This document shows positions 58,364-64,000 of a stretch of 64,000 bases of DNA, one piece after another. The position numbers and the translations under genes were made by a program. The DNA lies in assembly GCA_029432775.1 (NCBI GenBank), contig JAROAZ010000026.1:34285-98284 (forward strand). The letters run 5' to 3'. Position 1 is the stretch's first letter; each line of letters starts with the position of its first letter. Source of the stretch: Pontiellaceae bacterium B12227. Lineage in GTDB: Bacteria > Verrucomicrobiota > Kiritimatiellia > Kiritimatiellales > Pontiellaceae. The notes under the pieces are model-generated. The model was not told the DNA's origin and did not search any database. It saw nothing but the letters and a program-made list of their open reading frames with translations.

Positions 58364-58853
58364 CGCTTAACAAACTCTTCAAGGTTTTAATATCGATCTG
58401 ATCTTTATCGCGCGGAGGATCGATGGATTCCTTTAATTCCAGAAGTTTTGAGATCCCGGCAATTTTAACCACCCTTCCATCCAGGCCGATTTCCCGGCAA
58501 CTTCCGGCCATGACCTCATACGAGAGGTCATCGGTCAGAAACATATCCACGTGCTTCCTCGGATCATCCAAATCAAGAAATGTGAAAACAAGTGCGTTTT
58601 TCTCATCAACAATCATCTGTCGGAAATCGGCATCAAGCAAGGATTCCGGAGGAACAGGAACTCGCGGCTTCAGACCCAGCTCGTTCATGACAGCAATGAA
58701 CTGCTCAAGGTTTTCAGCGATTAAGTTCACCGAAACATCCAGGTCCAGCGTGAACCGTTCGACACCATGCAAAACACAGGCAACACCGCCGCCAATCACA
58801 AAATCGATCTTTGCATCAGCGAGTTTCAGAATGATTTCTCTCAAGTGAGTCAT
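58356..58853 (-). CDS. Nucleotidyltransferase-fold protein (AbiEii/DUF6036-like)
   Basis: The 165-residue protein has the nucleotidyltransferase pattern GGGVACVLHGVERFTLDLDV, with Gly-Gly and a DxD (Asp37 and Asp39), and a conserved Asp further on (VDMFLTDDLSYEV). Such minimal proteins act as toxins (AbiEii-type or MenT-like), as tRNA modifiers, or remain uncharacterised. A small partner gene overlaps its end. Possible toxin-antitoxin function is an inference. It heads a run that continues into pabBC. Confidence 0.8.
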   Translation of the reverse strand: MTHLREIILKLADAKIDFVIGGGVACVLHGVERFTLDLDVSVNLIAENLEQFIAVMNELGLKPRVPVPPESLLDADFRQMIVDEKNALVFTFLDLDDPRKHVDMFLTDDLSYEVMAGSCREIGLDGRVVKIAGISKLLELKESIDPPRDKDQIDIKTLKSLLSDG

Positions 58854-58890
58854 AGACGATCTCTTATCATATTAGAAAGAGGTGAAACAA

Positions 58891-59793
58891 CTAACCCGCG
58901 AGGATAATTAAAAGCACGCCGATCATGATTCCGAGCAGGACCCATGCTTTTTTACGCTTATTGACATCCCGGAACAGCACCGCCCCAATCCCGAATGAAA
59001 CGAGCACACTGCTGCGCCGCAAAATGGAAAGAATCACAATCAGCGCATCCGGATCGGTGATTCCGATAAAATAAACAAAGTCAGCAATGGCCAGTAAAAT
59101 TCCAATGAATGGAATGGTCCAGCGCCATTTAAACGGGGTCGTCCTTTTCCGGTTCGGCCACCAAAGCGTGGCATTCACGAGGGTGAAAAAGATCGAGAGA
59201 TAGAGAAAATACCAGACCAGCACCTGAACCGGCGCCATCCCCTGCCCATGAATCAGCCACTTATCAAAAAGGGTACTGCAGGTTCCAATCAGTGTGGCCA
59301 CAAAAATAAGCCCCACCCAGAGACTCCGATGAAAATGGATCCCCTCTTCCCGGCCCAGCACCGAAAACAGTAGGTAGCAGACAAAAATGATCCCCATGCC
59401 CGTCCACTGCAACCCCGAAGGCTGTTCATGAAAAATCAGAATGGCCCCGATCAGCGTCCAGACCGGTCCCGACGCCCGGATCGGCGCAACAATTGAGATG
59501 GGCAGATGTTTCAGCGCAAAATAGGCACAGATCCAGGAAGAACCGACAATCAGGGCCTTAACAACCATATAACCATGCCAGTGCAGTTCCATCGGCGCGG
59601 CATACAACCCGATATTTTTCATCAGATCCGGTGCAAACTTGGAACCCAGCAAAACCGGAATCATCAGACAAACGCTGGCCAGATTCGAAAAAAACAGGGT
59701 TGGCAGTACGGCGTTATCGGTCAGGGCATGTTTCTTACAAAGGTCATAAACCCCGAGAAACACCATTGAAATGAGTCCAAGCCAAATCCACAT
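58891..59793 (-). CDS. EamA/DMT-family transporter
   Basis: The 300-residue protein has ten predicted membrane helices in two five-helix halves, with the typical LPISIVAPIRASGPVWTLIG and FHEQPSGLQWTGMGIIFVCY segments in half one, and a mirrored half two ending FRDVNKRKKAWVLLGIMIGV. It is a drug/metabolite exporter-superfamily protein; the substrate is unknown. It is transcribed away from asd. Confidence 0.88.
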   Translation of the reverse strand: MWIWLGLISMVFLGVYDLCKKHALTDNAVLPTLFFSNLASVCLMIPVLLGSKFAPDLMKNIGLYAAPMELHWHGYMVVKALIVGSSWICAYFALKHLPISIVAPIRASGPVWTLIGAILIFHEQPSGLQWTGMGIIFVCYLLFSVLGREEGIHFHRSLWVGLIFVATLIGTCSTLFDKWLIHGQGMAPVQVLVWYFLYLSIFFTLVNATLWWPNRKRTTPFKWRWTIPFIGILLAIADFVYFIGITDPDALIVILSILRRSSVLVSFGIGAVLFRDVNKRKKAWVLLGIMIGVLLIILAG

Positions 59794-59917
59794 CGTAATT
59801 TTTCCAATCCCTGGAATCCCTCATTTTTCGAGCTAAAGCCGAGGACACTAGCGGCTTGCGTTTGGAATTCAAATCAAATAGCGTGCCCACCTTTTGAACA
59901 AAATACGGAGAAGAATT

Positions 59918-61027
59918 ATGAAAACTGGACTGGTTGGATGGCGCGGAATGGTTGGTTCCGTTCTGATGGACCGCATGCGCGCGGAAAATGATTTTAAACA
60001 GATTGATCCGGTCTTTTTCACCACCTCACAGGCGGGTCAGGCGGCACCGAACGTCGGCAAAGGCGACTCCGTCCTGCTCGATGCATTCGACCTGGACGCC
60101 TTGAGCGAAATGGATGTCATCATCACCTGTCAGGGTGGCGACTATACGACTAAAGTACACGGCGAACTGCGTTCCAAAGGTTGGAACGGCTACTGGATCG
60201 ATGCCGCCTCCACCCTGCGTATGGCCGAGCAGGCCACCATCGTACTCGACCCGGTCAACAGCCCGGTCATCGACCAGGCGCTGGCCGACGGCAAAAAAGA
60301 TTTCATCGGCGGCAACTGCACGGTTTCCCTCATGCTGATGGCGATCGGCGGCCTCTTTAAAGCCGGCCTCGTGGAATGGGTTTCCTCCATGACCTACCAG
60401 GCCGCTTCCGGTGCCGGCGCCCAGAATATGCGCGAGCTGCTGGCCCAGAAAGGCCACCTGTTCGATGCGGCCGTTGAAGAGCTGAAAAATCCTGCCTCCG
60501 CGATTCTCGATATCGACCGCAAGGTCAGCGAAGCCCTCCGCAGCGACGCCTTCCCGAAAGAACAGTTCGGCGCTCCGCTGGCCGGTTCCCTGATTCCGTG
60601 GATCGACAAAGCCGTCGATGACGGCCAGACCAAGGAAGAGTGGAAGGGTTATGTTGAAACCAACAAAATTCTGCAGAACGATCCGCTGATCCCGATTGAC
60701 GGCACCTGCGTTCGTATCGGCGCGATGCGCTCGCACAGCCAGGCGCTGACCATCAAGCTGAATAAAGATGTCTCGGTTGAACAGATCGAAGATATTCTGC
60801 GCGGCGACAACGACTGGATCGACGTCGTACCCAACAACAAAGAAGACACCCTTGATCGTCTGACGCCTGCCGCCATTTCCGGAACCCTGACCGTACCGGT
60901 CGGCCGGATCCGTAAAATGAAGATGGGGCCGGAATACATCAACGCTTTCACGGTCGGCGACCAGCTCCTCTGGGGCGCCGCCGAGCCGCTGCGCCGGATG
61001 CTCCGCATCCTGCAGGAAGTCTCCTAA
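59918..61027 (+). CDS. asd: Aspartate-semialdehyde dehydrogenase
   Basis: The 369-residue enzyme reduces aspartyl phosphate in the Lys/Thr/Met/diaminopimelate pathway. It starts MKTGLVGWRGMVGSVLMDRM (NADP motif GWRGMVG) and has the catalytic Cys134 in GGNCTVSLML and a His in RIGAMRSHSQALTIKL. It is close in length to E. coli Asd (367) and has its gammaproteobacterial-type pattern rather than the short Gram-positive type. The ATG at 59918 follows GGAGAAG. An exact TTCCAA palindrome lies in the gene (60172) and another just after it. Confidence 0.96.
   Translation: MKTGLVGWRGMVGSVLMDRMRAENDFKQIDPVFFTTSQAGQAAPNVGKGDSVLLDAFDLDALSEMDVIITCQGGDYTTKVHGELRSKGWNGYWIDAASTLRMAEQATIVLDPVNSPVIDQALADGKKDFIGGNCTVSLMLMAIGGLFKAGLVEWVSSMTYQAASGAGAQNMRELLAQKGHLFDAAVEELKNPASAILDIDRKVSEALRSDAFPKEQFGAPLAGSLIPWIDKAVDDGQTKEEWKGYVETNKILQNDPLIPIDGTCVRIGAMRSHSQALTIKLNKDVSVEQIEDILRGDNDWIDVVPNNKEDTLDRLTPAAISGTLTVPVGRIRKMKMGPEYINAFTVGDQLLWGAAEPLRRMLRILQEVS
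60172..60186. repeat. TTCCAA-AGG-TTGGAA palindrome
   Basis: Exact copy inside asd, encoding SKGWN. Confidence 0.9.
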
Positions 61028-61040
61028 AGGCGTTTCAAAC

Positions 61041-61055
61041 TTCCAAACATTGGAA
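61041..61055. repeat. TTCCAA-ACA-TTGGAA palindrome
   Basis: Exact copy 13 bases after the asd stop, before its terminator. Confidence 0.9.
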
Positions 61056-61061
61056 GAATAG

Positions 61062-61092
61062 AAAACCCCGCGATGCTCATCGCGGGGTTTTT
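61062..61092 (+). terminator. Terminator of asd
   Basis: ACCCCGCGAT and ATCGCGGGGT form a 10-bp stem with a four-base loop, preceded by A's and followed by six T's. It may also end the leftward PhoD transcript. Confidence 0.92.
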
Positions 61093-61121
61093 TGTATCAC
61101 AACCGAAATGCGCGACGCGAT

Positions 61122-62594
61122 CTACCGGGGCACAACGAATTCGTTCAACAATTCGCCATCCGGGTTGTAATGACGGAACGACAGCACGGGCTTTCCTTCA
61201 AGTTGGTTCACTGCGCCTTCCAGAAAACCGCCGACCACATTTAAGTAGATATGTTCCGGCAGCATTTTCCCCTGAGTCCAACCGCCGGCGTGTTTGTTTC
61301 CACCGGGCCCGCAACTGATTTCCAGCAGATCCGTTTCGGCATCCTTCGAAACGTATTGCCAATGCCGATCGCCACACACGGACACCATGTTGTGTTTGCT
61401 CATGAATTTTCGCAGCTGATCGCCTTCCGTTTTAAAGCCGGCATTGGCGTGATTGTCATTTTTTCCTGAAGCGCGGTCGGGGCCCACAATGGGCGTAGGG
61501 CTGATCACGACTTTGTAGGTGGCGTCCGACGCCTCAACGGTTTTCTTAAACCATTCCATCTGAGCTGCCCCCCAGATTGTTTTTTCGGGTCCGTCGGGCA
61601 TAGGATTCATGCTGCGATAGTCGCGGCCTTCGGGGAGCCAGATTTGAAGATCCTTTCCCCACCGGATAGTGCGGTACGTCAAATCGCCCATCGGTACTTC
61701 ATCCAGAAAAACCTGCGTGCCCTGCTCATAAGTAAAATCACCCATGAACCGGGTTTTCATGCCCGGATAGGCGTCGTTCATCCAGGTGTCGTGATCGTCC
61801 TTGATAAAATAGCTAGGTACCTGCCGGTGATATTCAACATGGTTCGGATAGCTGTACATCCGGTCCCAGTGCCACCGGGCCAATGCATCCGTTTTTGCCT
61901 GTCCATCGTAATAAACGATGTCTCCGGTATGCACAAAAAAGTCAGGATCCAGTTTCAAAGAACTGGGATAGAGCTTATAGCCCGATTCACTATCCACGTG
62001 GCCATACGACGTTCCGGTTGTCACAATAAAATTTACATCAGACGGCGTGCCGGCCGCCGGGGCCGTGGTGAATGATCCCTCAATGGACGCACTGACGGTT
62101 TCACTCTTCAGCGAACCGGCTTCAACCAACAGTTCATATTTTGTTCCCGCGGCGAGTCCACTGATTTCAAATTGAGTGCTGAATGAATGCGCCGGGTCGA
62201 CGGCCTGCCAATCCACGACGATCCATTTCGCGGCGGACGTGGCTTTGTATTTCAAGCGGACCCGGCCCTCACTTCCCGGAACTGCGCCTTGAATTGTTTT
62301 CAGCGTATAACCCTCAGGAAAGAACTCAACAGGCACGCGATCGGGCCGACCCTTGCGAGGCTCCAGCTTTCCGGTCTTCGGATTTTTGTATTTGAACTCA
62401 GGCATGGGCGCGTCGTTTCCAACGCGCTCCCCGGTCTCCGTTAAACGCACCCAGATGATGGCTGAGTCTGAGGTGACTTCGCCGATTTTAATTCCGGTTG
62501 CCAAAAAGGGTCCATTCCCTTCGGCGCTGAGATTCGATAACAAAAGCACATTGGCAAGCAGTGCGGCAAACAGGAGGAATATGGATCGTCTCAT
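61122..62594 (-). CDS. Secreted PhoD-family alkaline phosphatase-like protein
   Basis: The 490-residue protein has a signal peptide (MRRSIFLLFAALLANVLLLS), a PhoD N-terminal beta domain (GPFLATGIKIGEVTSDSAII) and the metallophosphoesterase core. Metal ligands are suggested by FFVHTGDIVYYDG, FIKDDHDTWMNDAYPG and VCGDRHWQYVSKD. Members hydrolyse phosphate mono- or diesters with Ca2+/Fe3+. The signal looks Sec-type, whereas classical PhoD is Tat-exported. A phosphate-scavenging role is plausible. Confidence 0.9.
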   Translation of the reverse strand: MRRSIFLLFAALLANVLLLSNLSAEGNGPFLATGIKIGEVTSDSAIIWVRLTETGERVGNDAPMPEFKYKNPKTGKLEPRKGRPDRVPVEFFPEGYTLKTIQGAVPGSEGRVRLKYKATSAAKWIVVDWQAVDPAHSFSTQFEISGLAAGTKYELLVEAGSLKSETVSASIEGSFTTAPAAGTPSDVNFIVTTGTSYGHVDSESGYKLYPSSLKLDPDFFVHTGDIVYYDGQAKTDALARWHWDRMYSYPNHVEYHRQVPSYFIKDDHDTWMNDAYPGMKTRFMGDFTYEQGTQVFLDEVPMGDLTYRTIRWGKDLQIWLPEGRDYRSMNPMPDGPEKTIWGAAQMEWFKKTVEASDATYKVVISPTPIVGPDRASGKNDNHANAGFKTEGDQLRKFMSKHNMVSVCGDRHWQYVSKDAETDLLEISCGPGGNKHAGGWTQGKMLPEHIYLNVVGGFLEGAVNQLEGKPVLSFRHYNPDGELLNEFVVPR

Positions 62595-62784
62595 CGTTTT
62601 AGGTTTTCCTGATTTAATTTTCGCGGGTATTTGATGGATAGCAATCGCCTATCAGGCGATCCAGCTGCCCGCCCCGCAAGGGCATTCCAAAGTACTTTTT
62701 CGTTGAAAAAGTAGTAATGAAAGACGTGAACTCTGTCAAGGCAGGCAACCTGAACCGTCTCCGCATCCTGCTGGAGAAGTAGAA

Positions 62785-62832
62785 TGGAGGGGCGGAGGCT
62801 CTCCGCCCGGTCGCTCGACGAGCGACCCTCCA
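62785..62832. repeat. 48-bp three-stem hairpin element (REP/MITE-like)
   Basis: Outer arms TGGAG and CTCCA enclose two back-to-back hairpins: GGCGGAG/CTCCGCC with a GCT loop (62791-62807) and GGTCGCTC/GAGCGACC with a GAC loop (62809-62827). The layout looks like a mobile or repetitive element; only one copy is in the window. Confidence 0.65.
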
Positions 62833-62840
62833 AACGAAAA

Positions 62841-62867
62841 GCCCGCGATTTGATCGCGGGCTTTTTT
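62841..62867 (-). terminator. Terminator of the peroxiredoxin gene
   Basis: GCCCGCGAT and ATCGCGGGC form a 9-bp stem with a short loop, flanked by A's and T's, just after the peroxiredoxin stop at 62874. Confidence 0.9.
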
Positions 62868-62873
62868 GTTTGG

Positions 62874-63581
62874 TTAAAGTGACTTCAGCATCGCAGTGAT
62901 TTCTGAAGGCTCGGCCCGGTTGCGGTAATCCGCATCGAGGAAGGCGTAGACGATTTCGCCATCCGTGTTGATGACATAGGTTGCGGCCAGCGGCAGCTCG
63001 GCGGACTCGTTCCCGTTGTAGTCAGACAGACCGAATTTTTCTTCATAGATCGCCGCCACTTCATCAGTCAGTTTGAACACCACGCCATACTCGCGCGCCA
63101 CCTTGTTATCCATATCGCTCAACACCTCGAAATCGAGTTTGTTTTTTTCGGCCGTCGACAGCGATTTATCCGGCACTTCCGGCGTCAGCGCAAACAGGGT
63201 GGCTCCCTCGGCCTTGAAGTTCGGAAGCTCCGCCTGCAGCGCATGCAGGGTCAGGTTGCAGTACGGACACCATCCGCCCCGATACCAGGTCAAAACAACC
63301 GGCCCCTTTTCAAGATAGTCGCTCAACTTGACTTTTTCACCGGAAGCATTGGTCAGCACAAAATCCGGAGCCTTGTCCCCTTTCTGCTTGGCCGAAGCCG
63401 TCAGACCGCTCTTCTCGACCGCACGGATGCCGTCGGCATAGATCTTCTTCACGTCATCCGGTGCTTTGGCACCAAATGAATTCTTTCTGGCATCCAATGT
63501 GGACTTCAGCGGTTCAGCCGGACTCATCGATACGGCTCCAACCATTACGGTGCTCATTATTACGCTACGGGCATGTTTCAT
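62874..63581 (-). CDS. Secreted AhpC/TSA-family peroxiredoxin-like protein
   Basis: The 235-residue protein has a signal-like N-terminus (MKHARSVIMSTVMVGAVSMS), a helical segment, and a thioredoxin fold from about residue 68 (GDKAPDFVLTNASGEKVKLS). The active site is WCPYC (Cys105 and Cys108), and the EVLSDMDNKVAREYGVVF segment is typical of AhpC/TSA-like proteins. It probably reduces peroxides or disulfides in the periplasm. The CPYC pair is more thioredoxin-like than the single peroxidatic Cys of classical Prx. Confidence 0.87.
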   Translation of the reverse strand: MKHARSVIMSTVMVGAVSMSPAEPLKSTLDARKNSFGAKAPDDVKKIYADGIRAVEKSGLTASAKQKGDKAPDFVLTNASGEKVKLSDYLEKGPVVLTWYRGGWCPYCNLTLHALQAELPNFKAEGATLFALTPEVPDKSLSTAEKNKLDFEVLSDMDNKVAREYGVVFKLTDEVAAIYEEKFGLSDYNGNESAELPLAATYVINTDGEIVYAFLDADYRNRAEPSEITAMLKSL

Positions 63582-63717
63582 TGAATCTCCTTATATATAA
63601 TATTGCACCCTTCGACCCGTTGCAGGATTTATCGTTCAATAATCCTGTAAATGCGCTGAAAACCCGCTCCCCAGGGGTCCGCACGCACGCAGAGCCATTC
63701 CGTCGTATGTTTTGCCC

Positions 63718-63744
63718 GCAGATTACGCAGGTGAACGCAGATTA
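63718..63744. repeat. GCAGATTA direct repeat block
   Basis: GCAGATTA occurs twice, 19 bases apart start to start, within GCAGATTACGCAGG and ACGCAGATTAAT. Blocks of this type recur as dispersed repeats in some PVC genomes; only this instance is seen here. Confidence 0.5.
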
Positions 63745-63806
63745 ATTTTTGCCGGATAACTGGATACGCATGATCTTGAGGTAGGGACGCCTGTCCACAG
63801 GGGTCC

Positions 63807-63825
63807 GCCGGGTGAGGCACCCGGC
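63807..63825. repeat. Hairpin GCCGGGTG/CACCCGGC
   Basis: Perfect 8-bp arms with a three-base AGG loop. It follows a second copy of CAGGGGTCCGC. Confidence 0.7.
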
Positions 63826-63850
63826 CTACAGGTTTCGTGAATGGATGTAG

Positions 63851-63869
63851 GCCCGATGCCCCATCGGGC
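63851..63869. repeat. Hairpin GCCCGATG/CATCGGGC
   Basis: Perfect 8-bp arms with a three-base CCC loop. It has the same arm and loop lengths as the hairpin 44 bases earlier and as one stem of the element at 62785. Confidence 0.7.
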
Positions 63870-64000
63870 ATGTTTGCTCAGATCCGTTGTGCCGATCGAT
63901 GTTTAACCGCAAAGCAACGGTGTTAAATGACAACCCCAAAATCAGGATTTTTAACGGCTGAGTTCGCGGCGATGATTAATTTCCGCATGACGGCGGTCAA

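Larger units (their letters stand above)
62595..62873. other. Intergenic region between the PhoD and peroxiredoxin genes
   Basis: No gene longer than about 20 codons with a plausible start is seen. It holds a three-stem hairpin element (62785-62832), the peroxiredoxin terminator (62841-62867), and a T-rich/A-rich inverted repeat CTTTTTC/GAAAAAG (about 62695-62711). Confidence 0.6.
63582..64000. other. Right-end intergenic region without genes
   Basis: No supported gene lies here. It contains the peroxiredoxin promoter region, a direct repeat CAGGGGTCCGC (63672-63682 and 63798-63808), a GCAGATTA pair (63718-63725 and 63737-63744) and two 8-bp-arm hairpins (63807-63825 and 63851-63869). The mosaic of short repeats looks like decayed or dispersed repetitive elements. 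Confidence 0.6.

Noticed and set aside
2791..61055. TTGGAA half of the palindrome as a -35 promoter box
   Set aside because: Copies lie at gene ends, inside genes and in both orientations without consistent -10 partners.
62716..62781. 21-codon frame MKDVNSVKAGNLNRLRILLE in the PhoD/peroxiredoxin gap
   Set aside because: Too short, no ribosome binding site and adjacent to a repeat element; probably chance or a remnant.
63582..64000. Possible tRNA or small RNA gene at the right end
   Set aside because: No cloverleaf with T-loop and acceptor signals was found; the hairpins present are simple inverted repeats.

Overview
The window looks like a chromosomal segment of a Gram-negative PVC-superphylum bacterium. 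My best guess is a marine, polysaccharide-degrading Kiritimatiellota/Verrucomicrobiota relative. This is inferred from an outer membrane (autotransporter, DUF481 barrel, Wza-like export, three ExbD and two ExbB proteins), a very large secreted GH43-like protein, a SHD1-type protein, a eukaryote-type hexokinase and moderately high GC. No rRNA, tRNA, CRISPR array, prophage or complete insertion sequence was seen.

Layout. 1-1.4 kb: plsX-rpmF-yceD (minus). 1.5-4.6 kb: DEAD-box helicase, a RelE-type toxin-antitoxin pair, then lexA behind a perfect CTGT-N8-ACAG box, followed by a small unknown gene. 4.6-10.4 kb: pyrG and a 1272-residue autotransporter. 10.5-16.6 kb: FAH-family hydrolase, SRAP/YedK, aroQ, then the minus-strand housekeeping run nadD-rsfS-cysS-tmk-holB. 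16.6-22.4 kb: an exopolysaccharide export module (Wza-like lipoprotein, Wzc-like tyrosine autokinase, beta-barrel protein) with three small secreted proteins of unknown function. 22.4-28.8 kb: rnhC, then operon 1 of an Exb system (TPR, TPR, ExbB, ExbD, ExbD). 28.9-34.1 kb: rpmE, prfA, a DUF3592 membrane protein, nadB. 34.1-38.7 kb: operon 2 of an Exb system (TPR, ExbB, ExbD, TonB-like, zinc ribbon), nearly every junction overlapping. 38.8-43.3 kb: a Tat-signal mini-protein overlapping a radical SAM enzyme, era, a parvulin, an ArfB-like release factor, a CPBP protease. 43.3-49 kb: hexokinase, GT-C-like membrane protein, SHD1 protein, DUF481 barrel, rlmH. 49-51.7 kb: NfeD, a coiled-coil protein and SPFH, then a mannonate-type SDR. 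52-55 kb: the GH43-like protein. 55-61 kb: DUF454, MarC, UPF0045, fused PabB-PabC with a nucleotidyltransferase pair, EamA, asd. 61-64 kb: PhoD, a peroxiredoxin, and intergenic repeat elements.

The most striking signal is not a gene. The 15-bp interrupted palindrome TTCCAA-N3-TTGGAA occurs at least 18 times exactly, with about 20 further single-mismatch copies. It is found in intergenic DNA and in coding DNA in several reading frames, and often abuts stop codons. It is missing from the autotransporter, the exopolysaccharide block, Exb operon 1 and the last 3 kb. It behaves like a genome-wide DNA-level signature (HIP1- or uptake-sequence-like) and I know of no assigned function. Other leads are a pair of mutually reverse-complementary 24-bp operators upstream of the SDR gene, the lexA-linked small protein, two parallel Exb/TPR systems, the Tat peptide/radical SAM pair, and three-stem hairpin repeats at the right end.
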